The position numbers were made by a program, and so were the translations under genes. The notes under the pieces were generated by a model that saw only the letters and a list, made by a program, of their open reading frames with translations, ran no database searches and had not been told where the DNA came from. 64,000 bases of DNA from Pseudomonas putida (GTDB taxonomy: Bacteria; Pseudomonadota; Gammaproteobacteria; Pseudomonadales; Pseudomonadaceae): positions 310,001 to 374,000 of the forward strand of contig NZ_CP039371.1 of NCBI RefSeq assembly GCF_005080685.1, written 5' to 3'. Within the stretch, counting starts at the first letter, position 1. Each line of letters begins with the position of its first letter. This document shows positions 9,952 to 22,577 of this stretch, in pieces.

Positions 9952-11528
9952 CAGTTGCTGATGGCCAGGATGCTGGCTTGGTAGGCGCCGACGAACAGGT
10001 CGAAGTCGCCGACCTCCTGTTGCTCCAGGCGCGACTGCTCGGCGAGCGAGTCGCGGGCCAGGGTCTCGAAGGCCTGTTGGCGATCCTGGCTCAGTGGCTT
10101 CTCGCGGAACGTCTGGGCATGAATGCGGCTTTGGCGCAGGGAGAACTTGGCGAAGCTTTCGTCATGTTCGGTCATGCGCGCCAGGACCTGGGCGGACGGC
10201 GTCAGCGAGGCGTCGTCGACCTTGGCCTGCTCGCCATCGAGGGCCTTGGCGTGCGCGTCGCCTCCATGGGCCTGGTCGAGCAGCTCGGCCAGCGGGCGGA
10301 TACTGGCGATCAGCTCGCTGGCCCACTGCTTGAGGCCGACCGGCTGGCCGTCGCGGTGCAGTTCCAGGCCAGGGCGACGACCCTCCTTGACCACGGTCAG
10401 GAAGTTGTCGGTGCATTGGCCGCACTCGTCGTTGCTCAGTTGCGGGCTTTCCTCCAGCGCGCAGAACAGCAGGAAGGCGTCGAGGAAGCGCGCCTGGGGC
10501 AGGTCGATACCCACCGCCAGGAACGGGTTGATGTCCAGGCAACGCACTTCGACATACTGCACGCCGCGGGACGTCAGTGCCTGGATCGGCCGTTCACCGG
10601 TGTAGGTGACGCGTTTGGGGCGGATGTTCGAGTAGTACTCGTTCTCGATCTGCAGGATGTTGGTGTTGAGCTGCACCCACTCGCCATCGACATGGGTGCC
10701 GATCTCGACGTAGGGCGGGTACGGCGTGCCCACGGCCCGACGCAGGCTGTCGGTATAGCTGGCCAGGTTGTTGTAGCAGGGCGTGAGGCCGGCCTGGGCA
10801 TTGCTCTGGTAGCCCAGGTCGCTCATGCGCAGGCTGGTGGCATAGGGCAGGAACAGGGTCTCGGGATCGAGCTCTTCGAGCTGGTGCGCGTGGCCCCGCA
10901 GGAAGCCTTTGTCCAGGGCCGGCGAGGCGCCGAACAGGTACATCAGCAGCCAGCTGTAGCGGCGGAAGTTGCGGATCAGCGCGATATAGGCCGAGGACTG
11001 GAAATCGCGATCGCTTTCGTCGCTGCCTTCGGCGGTGCGCAGCAGCGGCCACAGCGTTTCGGGCAGCGAGAAGTTGTAATGGATGCCGGCGATGCATTGC
11101 ATGGTGCGGCCGTAGCGCAGGGCCAGGCCCTTGCGGTACACGTGCTTGAGCTTGCCGATGTTCGAGGTGCCGTACTCGGCGATCGGGATATCCTCCTCGG
11201 CCGGCAGCACGCAGGGCATCGACGGGCTCCACAGGTATTCGTCACCCAGCTTGCTATAGACGAAGCGGTGGGTCTGCTCGAGGCTTTCGAGCACCTGGGC
11301 GGGGTCGGGCAGGGCCGGGGTGATGAACTCCAGCAACGACTCGGAATAGTCGGTGGTGATCAGCTCGTTGGTCAGCGCCGAACCCAATGCCTCTGGATGA
11401 GGGGTCTGGGCCAGGCGACCTTCGTCGGTCACGCGCAGGCATTCGCGCTCAATACCGTGCAGGCACTGCTTGAGCAGGGGAAGATTGGCGCCGAGCAGGC
11501 TCAGGCGGCGGTTGAGGAGGTCGCTCAA
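9951..11528 (-). CDS. gshA: Glutamate-cysteine ligase
   Basis: A 525-residue gamma-glutamylcysteine synthetase, the first committed step of glutathione synthesis in the cytoplasm (ATP + Glu + Cys). Typical features are [15 protein letters not shown] near the N-terminus, GYQSNAQAG, and [10 protein letters not shown] in the active-site region. I chose a TTG start at 11528 (protein [17 protein letters not shown]): AAGGA sits 7 bases ahead of it and proteins of this family begin there. An in-frame GTG at 11543 has no ribosome site. The family is type 1 proteobacterial GshA. Confidence 0.95.
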   Translation of the reverse strand: MSDLLNRRLSLLGANLPLLKQCLHGIERECLRVTDEGRLAQTPHPEALGSALTNELITTDYSESLLEFITPALPDPAQVLESLEQTHRFVYSKLGDEYLWSPSMPCVLPAEEDIPIAEYGTSNIGKLKHVYRKGLALRYGRTMQCIAGIHYNFSLPETLWPLLRTAEGSDESDRDFQSSAYIALIRNFRRYSWLLMYLFGASPALDKGFLRGHAHQLEELDPETLFLPYATSLRMSDLGYQSNAQAGLTPCYNNLASYTDSLRRAVGTPYPPYVEIGTHVDGEWVQLNTNILQIENEYYSNIRPKRVTYTGERPIQALTSRGVQYVEVRCLDINPFLAVGIDLPQARFLDAFLLFCALEESPQLSNDECGQCTDNFLTVVKEGRRPGLELHRDGQPVGLKQWASELIASIRPLAELLDQAHGGDAHAKALDGEQAKVDDASLTPSAQVLARMTEHDESFAKFSLRQSRIHAQTFREKPLSQDRQQAFETLARDSLAEQSRLEQQEVGDFDLFVGAYQASILAISN

Positions 11529-11682
11529 GATGTATTCCTTCACGCGTCAGTCGCCCCAATATGGGGGTAGAAATAACGGTCTACAAGGGTAGGTAGAAAG
11601 GAACTGGCGTTGTCGCCTGGTTTACGCGGTTCCGGCAGTGCCAGCGCACTGCCGAAAAATACCGCAGATACCGCTTGGTGGG

Positions 11683-12065
11683 CTATAGAACTGCAAAGGT
11701 TCCTTGCGCTTTCGCCACCAGTTTGTCGCCTTGGACTACGTCGGCGTCGACTACCAGCGTACGTCGCCCGGCGTGCAGCACGCGGGCGGTGCACAGTACT
11801 TCACCGTCGCTGATGGCACGCATGTAGTTGATCTTGCATTCGACGGTGACGCTTTGCTGGTCGAAACCATGGCTGGCCGAGCAGGCCAGGCCCATGGTGA
11901 TGTCCACCAGGCTGAAGATCGCCCCACCGTGCAGCTTCTGGCCACGGTTGCGCAACTGCGGCTCCAGAGCCAGGGCGACCTCGGCAACGCCGGTATCCAG
12001 GCGTTGCACGCGGCAGCCGAGAAGCTGGCTGTAGGCGCTGTGGACTAACTCCTTGGGAATTTCCA

Positions 12066-12069
<4 letters not shown>
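11683..12069 (-). CDS. PaaI-family hotdog thioesterase
   Basis: 128 residues with the hotdog fold core [28 protein letters not shown], where [10 protein letters not shown] is the PaaI/YbdB-type catalytic loop. It probably hydrolyses an acyl- or aryl-CoA; the substrate is unknown. The start overlaps the tex stop by 4 bases (ATGA), so it is translated together with tex. The same pairing occurs next to gshA in P. aeruginosa (established synteny). Confidence 0.88.
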
Positions 12070-14390
<2,321 letters not shown>

Positions 14391-14616
14391 GTAAACCACC
14401 TGACAATTGTGAATACGGGGCCGCGAGGGGGCATGGGGCCCGACGGCGCTGGATGAAAGCGGCGCATTATACCCATCGAGGCCGGGTTGCGGTGATGGCG
14501 CCAGGCCAGTTGCCGAGGCCGGGAACTGGCGCCTCGGGAAAAATCTGCTAACAATGCACACGGCACGCACGGCAATGGCTACGCCATAATGTGCGGCGAT
14601 ATCAGAGGAGTTATTC

Positions 14617-15357
14617 ATGACCGGCACCGCAAACAACGCTGAAGGCGAAAAGATTCTCATCGTCGATGACGATCCAGGGCTGAGCAGCCTGCTGGAGCGT
14701 TTCTTCACCAGCAAGGGCTACCGCGCCCGTGCGGTGCCCAATACCGAACAGATGGATCGCCTATTGCAGCGTGAGGTCTTCAACCTGGTGGTGCTCGACC
14801 TCATGCTCCCCGGCGAAGATGGCCTGACGGCGTGCAGGCGCCTGCGCCAAGCGAACAACCAGATCCCGATCATCATGCTTACCGCCAAGGGCGACGAGCT
14901 GAGCCGCATCAAGGGCCTCGAGCTGGGCGCCGACGACTACCTGGGCAAGCCGTTCAACCCCGACGAGCTGATGGCCCGCGTCAAGGCCGTGCTGCGCCGC
15001 CAGGCGCCAAGCGTGCCGGGTGCCCCGGGCAGCGAGGAAGAAACGGTCACTTTCGGCGACTACGAGCTGTCGCTGGCTACCCGCGAGCTCAAGCGTGGCG
15101 CCGAGGTGAACATGCTCACCACCGGTGAATTCGCCGTGCTCAAGGCCCTGGTCATGCACGCCCGTGAGCCGCTGACCCGCGACAAACTGATGAACCTGGC
15201 CCGCGGTCGTGAGTGGGACGCTTTGGAGCGCTCCATCGACGTGCAGATCTCGCGCCTGCGCCGCATGATCGAACCGGACCCGTCCAAGCCGCGCTACATC
15301 CAGACCGTATGGGGCGTGGGCTACGTGTTCGTACCGGACGGAAACGCCGGTAAATGA
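14617..15357 (+). CDS. ompR: OmpR-family response regulator (AmgR ortholog)
   Basis: A 246-residue regulator. The receiver domain begins [10 protein letters not shown], with the phosphoacceptor in [12 protein letters not shown] and the conserved lysine in LGKPF. A winged-helix DNA-binding domain ([13 protein letters not shown] ... [13 protein letters not shown]) follows. A GAGGAG site precedes the ATG. The equivalent P. aeruginosa pair next to tex is AmgRS, which controls the envelope-stress and aminoglycoside-tolerance response. The kinase gene begins 16 bp downstream but is frameshifted in this sequence. Confidence 0.96.
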   Translation: MTGTANNAEGEKILIVDDDPGLSSLLERFFTSKGYRARAVPNTEQMDRLLQREVFNLVVLDLMLPGEDGLTACRRLRQANNQIPIIMLTAKGDELSRIKGLELGADDYLGKPFNPDELMARVKAVLRRQAPSVPGAPGSEEETVTFGDYELSLATRELKRGAEVNMLTTGEFAVLKALVMHAREPLTRDKLMNLARGREWDALERSIDVQISRLRRMIEPDPSKPRYIQTVWGVGYVFVPDGNAGK

Positions 15358-15373
15358 TCATGTCTCGCCATCG

Positions 15374-16686
15374 ATGAAAACGCCGCTGTGGTTCCCGCAG
15401 AGCTTCTTCGCGCGCACGCTGTGGCTGGTGCTGATCGTCGTCCTGTTCTCCAAGGCTCTGACCCTGGTCTACCTGCTGATGAACGAGGACGTGCTGGTCG
15501 ACCGCCAGTACAGCCACGGCGTGGCGCTGACCCTGCGCGCCTATTGGGCGGCAGATGAAGAAAACCGCGACAAGATCGCCGAAGCCGCGGGCCTGATCCG
15601 CGTAACCGGCTCCGGCGTGCCGGAAGGCGAGCAGCATTGGCCCTATAGCGAGATCTACCAGCGGCAGATGCAGGCCGAGCTGGGTGAGGACACCGAGGTA
15701 CGCCTGCGCATACACGCACCGCCCGCCTTGTGGGTGAATGCTCCCAGCCTGGGCCCGGGCTGGCTGAAAGTGCCGCTTTACCCCACCCGCTGCGCGGGCA
15801 GAAGATCTGGAACGTGTTGGGCTGGTTCCTGGCCATCGGCCTGCTGTCCACCGCTTCTGCCTGGATTTTCGTGCGCCAGCTCAACCAGCCCCTCAAGCGC
15901 CTGGTGTTCGCCGCCCGCCAGTTGGGGCAGGGACGCAGCGTGCGACTGCCGATCAGCGATACCCCGAGCGAGATGACCGAGGTGTACCGGGCCTTCAACC
16001 AGATGGCCGAGGACGTCGAGCAGGCAGGGCGCGAACGCGAGCTGATGCTGGCTGGGGTTTCCCACGACCTGCGCACGCCCTTGACCCGCCTGCGCCTTTC
16101 GCTGTCGCTGATGGGCGACGACAGCGAACTCAGCGATGACATGGTGCGTGACATCGAGGACATGGACGCGATTCTCGACCAGTTCCTGGCTTTCATTCGC
16201 GATGGCCGTGACGAACCGGTGGAGGAGGTCGATCTCGCCGACCTGGTGCGCGAGGTGGTGGCGCCCTACAACCAGCCGGACGAGCGCGTGCGCCTGTGCC
16301 TGGAGCCGATCCCGCCGTTCCCGCTGCGCCGGGTGTCGCTCAAGCGCATGCTTGGCAACCTGATCGGCAACGCCCTGCACCATGCTGGCAAGGGCGTCGA
16401 GGTGGCTGCCTATGTCTCGGGTGACGAGAGCGCCCCCTACGTGGTGCTCAGCGTGCTGGACCGTGGCGCGGGGATCGACGAGTCGGAGCTGGAATCCATC
16501 TTCAACCCGTTCATTCGTGGTGACCGGGCGCGGGGCGGCAAGGGCACCGGGCTGGGCCTGGCCATCGTCAAGCGGATTGCCGCGCAGCATGGCGGTAATG
16601 TGGAGTTGCGTAATCGGTCCGGCGGTGGGATCGAGGCGCGGGTCAGGCTGCCGTTGGGGTTGTTGCTGCCGCGTAACGCCGTTTGA
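15374..16686 (+). pseudogene. envZ: EnvZ/AmgS sensor histidine kinase, frameshifted
   Basis: Together the two overlapping frames give a complete ~437-residue kinase. The N-terminal TM helix (LWLVLIVVLFSKALTLVYLL) and periplasmic domain lie in one frame, 15374 to about 15782. The second TM helix, HAMP, dimerisation domain (H-box GVSHDLRTPLTRL) and ATPase domain (N-box LIGNALHHAGK, GTGLGLAIVKR) lie in the next frame to 16686. The break is at the CCCC run 15781-15784, where one base appears to be missing: the first frame reads PLYPTRCAG where PLYPHPLRG is expected. As written, the protein would end at 15976 without its kinase domain. A sequencing error is as likely as a real loss. Confidence 0.88.
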
Positions 16687-16693
16687 AATCCGT

Positions 16694-16714
16694 GCGGGCC
16701 TTTCGCAGGCCCGC
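16694..16714. terminator. Bidirectional hairpin between envZ and rimK
   Basis: A perfect 8-bp GC-rich stem (16694-16701 with 16707-16714) lies in the 39-bp gap between the convergent envZ and rimK genes. There is no strong T-run. Confidence 0.5.
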
Positions 16715-16725
16715 CCAGGTCTGAT

Positions 16726-17630
16726 TCAGCCTTTGCCCTTGGTCCGGGTCTGGTTGGGCCCGCCGTTCTTTTCCAGGTGCTCGATGATCATTCCGGCGAC
16801 GTTCTTGCCGGTGGTCACTTCGATACCTTCGAGCCCCGGTGACGAATTCACCTCCATCACCAGCGGCCCATGGTTCGAACGCAGGATATCGACCCCAGCC
16901 ACGCTCAGGCCCATGACCTTGGCGGCACGAATGGCGGTCATGCGCTCCTCGGGGTGATCTTGATCAGGCTCGCCACGCCGCCACGGTGCAGGTTGGAGCG
17001 GAACTCCCCGGGCTTGGCCTGGCGCTTCATCGAGGCGATGACCTTGTCGCCGACCACGAAGCAGCGGATGTCGGCGCCGCCGGCTTCCTTGATGTACTCC
17101 TGGACCATGATGTTCTGCTTCAGGCCCATGAACGCTTCGATCACCGATTCGGCGGCCTTGGTGGTTTCGCAGAGCACCACGCCGATGCCTTGGGTACCCT
17201 CGAGCACCTTGATCACCAGCGGGGCACCATTGACCATCTGGATCAGGTCGGGGATGTCGTCGGGCGAGTGGGCGAAACCTGTGATCGGCAAGCCGATACC
17301 GCGCCGCGACAGCAGTTGCAGCGAGCGCAGCTTGTCTCGCGAGCGGGCGATGGCCACCGACTCGTTGAGCGGGTAGACCCCCATCATCTCGAACTGGCGC
17401 AGCACCGCACAGCCATAGAAGGTCACCGAAGCGCCGATGCGCGGGATCACCGCATCGAAGCCTTCCAGCGGCTTGCCGCGATAATGGATCTGCGGCTTGT
17501 GGCTGGCGATGTTCATGTAGGCCCGCAGGGTATCGATCACTACCATTTCGTGGCCACGCTGGGTACCGGCTTCGACCAGGCGGCGGGTGGAATACAGACG
17601 CGGATTGCGCGACAGCACAGCGATCTTCAT
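16726..17630 (-). pseudogene. rimK: RimK-type ATP-grasp glutamate ligase, frameshifted
   Basis: The two frames combine into a ~301-residue RimK, which adds glutamates to the C-terminus of ribosomal protein S6. The N-terminal part ([20 protein letters not shown] to ASLIKITP) is in one frame and the C-terminal ATP-grasp part ([33 protein letters not shown]) in another. The break is near 16948-16953, where one G seems missing after ACCCC: the first frame ends ITPRSA and stops. The start at 17630 overlaps the rimB stop (ATGA). Like envZ 1.1 kb away, this may be a homopolymer sequencing error rather than a true pseudogene. Confidence 0.88.
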
Positions 17631-18109
17631 GCAGCACCTGTTACAGGAGAGAGAGTGGCCGGGTAGGCCGGTTTGTCTTGAACGTACTTGAGCCCAGGGT
17701 TGACTACCAATTGCGCCTGGACGAGCGCCTTGGAGCCGAGTAGCAGGCGGTAACGCATGTTCTTGCGGCAGGCGAGGGTGAACTCGACCTGCCACACTTC
17801 ATCGCCCAGGGCCAGCGATGTGCGGATCACATAGCGAGTCTGGGCTTGGCCGTTGGAGCTCTTGATGGTTTTCATGGCGACCAGTGGTGCCTCGCAGCGG
17901 CGATGGCGCAGTTGCACCACAGAGCCCAGGTGCGCGGTAAAGCGCACCCAGCGCTGGCCATCGCGCTCGAAGGGTTCCACCTCGGTGGCGTGCAGGCTGG
18001 AGGTGCTGGCGCCGGTATCGATCTTGGCTCGCAGGCCGGCGACGCCCAGGTCGGGTAGCGCGACCCACTCGCGCAGGCCGATCATAGTCAGATGGTCAAA
18101 TGTCTTCAC
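17627..18109 (-). CDS. rimB: RimB, retropepsin-like ATP-dependent zinc protease family protein
   Basis: 160 residues. The aspartyl-protease-like motif [16 protein letters not shown] is near residues 23-38 and the closing motif RYRLLLGS near the end. In Pseudomonas RimB acts with RimK to control S6 glutamation. The GTG start at 18109 gives the family N-terminus (M)[19 protein letters not shown]; longer forms enter non-coding sequence. It overlaps rimK by 4 bases, and a promoter should lie in the 108-bp gap shared with divergent hslR. Confidence 0.88.
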   Translation of the reverse strand: MKTFDHLTMIGLREWVALPDLGVAGLRAKIDTGASTSSLHATEVEPFERDGQRWVRFTAHLGSVVQLRHRRCEAPLVAMKTIKSSNGQAQTRYVIRTSLALGDEVWQVEFTLACRKNMRYRLLLGSKALVQAQLVVNPGLKYVQDKPAYPATLSPVTGAA

Positions 18110-18217
18110 GAAGCGCACCCTGCGAATGAGGTGGTGAACTGTAAGCACGGCGGCGATTTTTTGCATCCGAAGCTTACGGTAGTACAGTTCGATGAAAGAC
18201 AGAATTCGAGGTAGAAG

Positions 18218-18619
18218 ATGGCAGGCAAGCAAGAGGATGACGACAAGGTTCGCCTGGATAAATGGCTATGGGCGGCACGCTTCTACAAGACGCGTGCGCT
18301 AGCCAAGGCGGCCATCGAAAGTGGCAAGGTGCATTGCCGCGGTGAGCGTTGCAAGCCAGGCAAGGAGCCCCGGGTGGGCGACGAATTCGTCCTGCGCACC
18401 GGCTTCGACGAGCGCACGGTGGTGGTCAAGGCGTTGTCGGTGGTGCGGCGCGGGGCGCCAGAGGCGCAGACGTTGTATGAGGAGACCGAAGAAAGCGTGC
18501 GCCGTCGCGAGCAGGCGGCCGAGTTGCGCAAGGCTGGAGCGCTGGGGGTGACCAGTGACGGTCGACCGAACAAGAAGCAACGCCGGCAGATTCACCAGTT
18601 GCATGGCAGTTTCGAGTAG
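18218..18619 (+). CDS. hslR: Heat-shock protein Hsp15 (S4-domain RNA-binding protein)
   Basis: 133 residues with an N-terminal S4 RNA-binding domain (VRLDKWLWAARFYKTRALAKAAIESGKV) and a basic C-terminal tail (RPNKKQRRQIHQL). Hsp15 binds free 50S subunits carrying nascent chains and helps recycle them. A GAGGTAGAAG site precedes the ATG. It neighbours hslO (Hsp33), as in many Pseudomonas. Confidence 0.95.
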   Translation: MAGKQEDDDKVRLDKWLWAARFYKTRALAKAAIESGKVHCRGERCKPGKEPRVGDEFVLRTGFDERTVVVKALSVVRRGAPEAQTLYEETEESVRRREQAAELRKAGALGVTSDGRPNKKQRRQIHQLHGSFE

Positions 18620-18620
18620 T

Positions 18621-18693
18621 GCTCATCGCCGGCAAGCCGGTTCCTACAGCTATCGAATTGGCCCTGTAGGCGCTGGCTTGCCGACGATGAGCC
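18621..18693. repeat. REPIN: two inverted REP sequences
   Basis: Two copies of a REP with core CGCCGGCAAGCCGG(T)TCCTACAG face each other just after hslR, forming a long imperfect hairpin. The right copy reads CTGTAGGCGCTGGCTTGCCG. It sits in the gap between hslR and the convergent PAP2 gene and may stabilise or terminate transcripts. Confidence 0.85.
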
Positions 18694-18711
18694 GCAAAGC
18701 GGCTCGGTTTG

Positions 18712-19506
18712 CTAGCGCATCACTGCCAGGCGCCCGACCAATGGCAACTTGCCCATCAGCCTGAACAGCGGCGCCGTCCAGCGCAGCAGCAGGGCGCTGC
18801 CCTTGGCCGCCAGCGGCGTATGACAGCTCCAGCCCAGCGCCAGCACTGCCATCAGCAGGCCACCGATGTAGTCGTCCTGGCCCCAGTGGGCACCGGCCAC
18901 CAGGCGCGGCATCATGAACAGGAAGGCCAGGCCCCAGATCACCAGGTACTGCACCAGGCGACGGCTGAACAGGCTCATGAACAGCGCCCAGATCAACAGC
19001 ACCGAGGCGTGGTCGCCGGGGAAACTGTTGCTGGAGCGGTCCTTGAGCTCCCAGGCCTTTTCCAGCTTCGGGTAGTAGTCGCTCAGGTGCACGACGTTGT
19101 CGAACACCATCGACGGGCTGTCATGTTGCCAACCCATTGCATCCACCCACTTGGAAAACAGTGCGCGAATCACCACTAATAGGATCAGCGTGACGAGAAA
19201 ACCGAAAAAGGCTTCGCGTACCTGCGGTGCCTTGAACACGAAGTTGCCGCGGATCAGCACGGCCAGCAGGATCAGGCCGACTACGATATCGAAGGGCCGC
19301 AGGCTGCCAACGGTCCAGATGTAGCGCCAGGTGGTGTTGTCTGCCAGGGGTGCATTGAGGCTGTGGAACAGCCACTCGTCGAAAGTCAGGCAGAGGATCT
19401 GGCCAAACGGCCATAACCAGAAACACAGTAGAGCGATGGGTAGCAGGGTACAGGCTACCAGGGGCCCCCAAGACCACCTTGCTTGGAACAGGGGTCGATT
19501 GTCCAT
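18712..19506 (-). CDS. PAP2-family phosphatase, multi-pass membrane protein
   Basis: 264 residues with about five or six hydrophobic segments. The phosphatase motifs are KDRSSNSFPGDHAS and RLVAGAHWGQDD, holding the conserved His and the charge-relay His/Asp. It would remove phosphate from a lipid phosphate such as undecaprenyl-, phosphatidylglycerol- or lipid A-phosphate at the periplasmic face; which one is unknown. It is divergent from hslO across 119 bp. Confidence 0.88.
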   Translation of the reverse strand: MDNRPLFQARWSWGPLVACTLLPIALLCFWLWPFGQILCLTFDEWLFHSLNAPLADNTTWRYIWTVGSLRPFDIVVGLILLAVLIRGNFVFKAPQVREAFFGFLVTLILLVVIRALFSKWVDAMGWQHDSPSMVFDNVVHLSDYYPKLEKAWELKDRSSNSFPGDHASVLLIWALFMSLFSRRLVQYLVIWGLAFLFMMPRLVAGAHWGQDDYIGGLLMAVLALGWSCHTPLAAKGSALLLRWTAPLFRLMGKLPLVGRLAVMR

Positions 19507-19625
19507 AAAATGCCTCTATTGCAAACAGTAATCGGAGCGCCTCGTGAGCGCTCTGTCATGGGCTTGTGCAGATTCGCGACATCCCGTGTAACCATTTTGT
19601 CATCATTTTCAGATAGCCAAAACCT

Positions 19626-20525
19626 ATGAGCGACTTGCCAGATACCGATTTCACCCAACGTTTCATCTTCGACGACCGCGATGTGCGCGGCGAGTGGGTG
19701 GAGCTCGAGGACAGCTACGCCGCGGTGCTGGCGCGTCACCAGTACCCCGCGCCCGTGCAGACCCTGCTCGGCGAGCTGATGGCCGCCACTGCACTGCTGG
19801 TGGGCGCGCTCAAGTTCGACGGGCTGCTGATTCTGCAGGCGCGCTCGCCAGGGCCGATTCCACTGCTGATGGTCGAGTGCTCGGGTGAGCGCGACATCCG
19901 CGGCATGGCCCGCTACGAAGCGGACCAGATCCCGGCCGACGCGACCCTGGCGCAACTGATGCCCGATGGCCACCTGACCCTGACCATCGACCCGGTCAAG
20001 GGCCAGCGCTACCAGGGTACCGTGGACCTCGACGGCGCCAATTTGTCGGAGTGCTTCACCAACTATTTCGTTCAGTCGCAGCAGCTCAACACCCGCTTCT
20101 GGCTCGACACTTCCACCGGCAAGGCCCGCGGCCTGTTGCTCCAGCAGCTTCCGCGCGACCGCCAACCGGACGATGAAGAGCGTGAGGAAAGCTGGCAGCA
20201 CGTGGTGGCCCTGGCCAGCACCCTCAAGCCCGAGGAGTGGAGCCTGGACAACGAAACGCTGCTGCATCGCCTGTACCACGAGGATGCCGTGCGCCTGTTC
20301 GATATCCACCCGCTGCGCTTCAAATGCAGTTGCTCTCGCGAACGATCCGGCAATGCGCTGGTCAGTCTTGGCGAGCACGACGCCAAGCAGCTGGTGGAAG
20401 AATGCGGCGGAAAAGTGGAAATTGACTGCCAGTTCTGCAACGAACGCTACTTCTTCGATGCCAGCGACGTCGCGCAACTGTTTGCCGGAGGCGGCACTGA
20501 CCTGGCGTCAGACACTCGTCACTGA
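19626..20525 (+). CDS. hslO: Redox-regulated chaperone Hsp33
   Basis: 299 residues. The C-terminal zinc-switch cysteines occur as FKCSCSRER and CQFC, the CXC...CXXC arrangement that binds Zn when reduced and forms disulfides on oxidative unfolding. The N-terminus [16 protein letters not shown] is typical. It is a cytoplasmic holdase active under oxidative and heat stress. Confidence 0.96.
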   Translation: MSDLPDTDFTQRFIFDDRDVRGEWVELEDSYAAVLARHQYPAPVQTLLGELMAATALLVGALKFDGLLILQARSPGPIPLLMVECSGERDIRGMARYEADQIPADATLAQLMPDGHLTLTIDPVKGQRYQGTVDLDGANLSECFTNYFVQSQQLNTRFWLDTSTGKARGLLLQQLPRDRQPDDEEREESWQHVVALASTLKPEEWSLDNETLLHRLYHEDAVRLFDIHPLRFKCSCSRERSGNALVSLGEHDAKQLVEECGGKVEIDCQFCNERYFFDASDVAQLFAGGGTDLASDTRH

Positions 20526-20704
20526 AACGTTTAAGTTCAGGGGAATCTCCTGTCGAATTGCGCAAAAGAGCGGTTCTGACAGGAGGGGCCTACTTTTTTT
20601 GGGCGTTTCTGGCATAATCCGGCCACTTTTTTCGCTGTAGTAGTTTTTTCGAGACAACTACAAAACGTTTGGAGCACTCGGCCTCGGGCCGGATGGGGTA
20701 TCTC

Positions 20705-22246
20705 ATGACGCAAGCCAACAACACCGTGTACACCGACCTGAGCGTCGATGAACTGGTAAAAGAAGCGCTGCAACGCGGTGAAGGCGTGCTGGCCGATACT
20801 GGCGCACTGGTAGTCGAGACCGGCCACCGTACCGGCCGTTCGCCGGCCGACCGTTTCATCGTAGAAGAACCTTCCACCCAGGACGCCATCGCCTGGGGCC
20901 CGATCAACCGCAAGTTCCCGGCCGACAAGTTCGATGCGCTGTGGGACCGCGTCGAGGCATTCAACAACGCCCAGGATCACTTCGTTTCCTACGTTCACGT
21001 AGGGGCGGCAGCCGAACACTACCTGCCGGTGAAGATGACCACCCAGACTGCCTGGCAGAACCTGTTCGGTCGTTGCCTGTTCATCAATCCGGAGCAGTTC
21101 AACCCGGCTGGCCGCGACCAGTGGCAGATCCTCAACGTCGCCAACTTCGTCTGCGAGCCTGAGCGTGACGGCACCAACTCCGATGGCTGCGTGATCATCA
21201 ACTTCGCGGCCAAGAAAGTGCTGATTGCGGGCATGCGCTACGCCGGCGAAATGAAGAAAGCCATGTTCTCGGTGCAAAACTTCCTGCTGCCGGCCGCCGA
21301 CGTACTGCCGATGCACTGCGCGGCGAACATCGGTGAAGAGGGCGACGTGACCCTGTTCTTCGGCCTGTCCGGCACCGGCAAGACCACCCTGTCGGCCGAC
21401 GAGAGCCGTTACCTGATCGGTGACGACGAGCACGGCTGGGGCGAAGGCGTCGTCTTCAACATGGAAGGTGGCTGCTACGCCAAGTGCATCGACCTGTCCG
21501 AGAAGAACGAGCCGGTCATCTGGAAAGCCATCAAGCATGGCGCAGTGCTGGAGAACGTGGTTCTCGATGCCAACAAGCACGCCGACTACGCCGATGTCAG
21601 CCTGACCCAGAACAGCCGCGCCGCCTACCCGCTGGAGCACGTGGCCAAGCGTGCCGAGGCCAACCTGGGCGGCGAGCCGAACGCAGTGATCTTCCTGACC
21701 TGCGACCTGACCGGTGTTCTGCCTCCGGTATCGATCCTGAACAACGAACAGGCTGCCTATCACTTCCTGTCCGGCTACACCGCGCTGGTCGGTTCGACCG
21801 AGATGGGTTCGGGCGGCGGCATCAAATCGACCTTCTCCACCTGCTTCGGCGCGCCGTTTTTCCCGCGCCCGGCGGGTGAATACGCCGAGCTGCTGATCAA
21901 GCGCATCAACGCGTTCGGCTCCAAGGTCTACCTGGTCAACACCGGCTGGACCGGCGGTGGCTACGGTGTCGGCAAGCGCTTCAGCATCCCGACCACCCGT
22001 GGCGTGATCGCTGCCATTCAGAGCGGTGCTCTGGTCGGCGCCGAAACCGAGCACCTGGACATCATCAACCTGGACGTGCCGAAGGCCGTTCCAGGCGTCG
22101 ACACCGAGCTGCTCAACCCGCGCAACACCTGGGCTGACAAAGCTGCCTACGACGCTGCTGCCCTGGGCCTGGCCAAGCTGTTCACCGAGAACTTCAAGAA
22201 GTTCGACGTGTCCGAGGCCATCAAGGCTGCCGGTCCTCAGCTGTAA
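20705..22246 (+). CDS. pckA: Phosphoenolpyruvate carboxykinase (ATP)
   Basis: 513 residues. It converts oxaloacetate + ATP to PEP + CO2 for gluconeogenesis in the cytoplasm. The kinase-1a motif [21 protein letters not shown] (oxaloacetate site) and [20 protein letters not shown] are present. The ATG at 20705 gives [18 protein letters not shown], the family start. A promoter-like CATAAT is visible at 20612-20617, with a ~90-nt leader. Confidence 0.97.
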   Translation: MTQANNTVYTDLSVDELVKEALQRGEGVLADTGALVVETGHRTGRSPADRFIVEEPSTQDAIAWGPINRKFPADKFDALWDRVEAFNNAQDHFVSYVHVGAAAEHYLPVKMTTQTAWQNLFGRCLFINPEQFNPAGRDQWQILNVANFVCEPERDGTNSDGCVIINFAAKKVLIAGMRYAGEMKKAMFSVQNFLLPAADVLPMHCAANIGEEGDVTLFFGLSGTGKTTLSADESRYLIGDDEHGWGEGVVFNMEGGCYAKCIDLSEKNEPVIWKAIKHGAVLENVVLDANKHADYADVSLTQNSRAAYPLEHVAKRAEANLGGEPNAVIFLTCDLTGVLPPVSILNNEQAAYHFLSGYTALVGSTEMGSGGGIKSTFSTCFGAPFFPRPAGEYAELLIKRINAFGSKVYLVNTGWTGGGYGVGKRFSIPTTRGVIAAIQSGALVGAETEHLDIINLDVPKAVPGVDTELLNPRNTWADKAAYDAAALGLAKLFTENFKKFDVSEAIKAAGPQL

Positions 22247-22267
22247 GCTGTCGCTGGTTGGAATGAG

Positions 22268-22293
22268 AAAGCCGCCCCTCGGGGCGGCTTTTT
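22268..22293 (+). terminator. Rho-independent terminator of pckA
   Basis: A GC-rich hairpin (GCCGCCCC/GGGGCGGC) is followed by TTTTT, 22 bp after the pckA stop and just before the convergent toxin gene. Confidence 0.9.
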
Positions 22294-22304
22294 GGTTTCT
22301 AGTA

Positions 22305-22577
22305 TCAAGGCCATTGCTGACGTGCATGCAGTATGCGGATAATTTCAACGCGCTCGTCCAAAATGCGATACACCATCACGTAGTTCGGCCTCCCGACGAT
22401 TTCTCGTGTACTCGGATATCGTCCTAGTTTGTACAGCCGAGGTGTTTGAGCGGCGCGCCTGGCTTTGTCTCTGAAGCTTTCATCTAGCAAAATGGCGGCT
22501 TCAGGATTGTCTGCTGCAACGCGCTCCATGATGCGCAAACGGTCCTTGAGCGCCATGTCTCGCCAAACCAGGCGCAT
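22305..22577 (-). CDS. ParE/RelE-family toxin
   Basis: 90 residues with the ParE fold signature: MRLVWRDMALKDRLRIMERVA at the start, a helical hairpin, then strands LYKLGRYPSTREIVGRPNYVMVYRILDERVEIIRILHARQQWP. The C-terminal HARQ(Q)WP is typical. It shares one base with the stop of the upstream gene (TGATG), so the pair is translationally coupled. A gyrase or ribosome target is not predictable from sequence alone. Confidence 0.88.
   Translation of the reverse strand: MRLVWRDMALKDRLRIMERVAADNPEAAILLDESFRDKARRAAQTPRLYKLGRYPSTREIVGRPNYVMVYRILDERVEIIRILHARQQWP

Noticed and set aside
20537..22348. 603-codon minus-strand frame opposite pckA
   Set aside because: Shadow of pckA.
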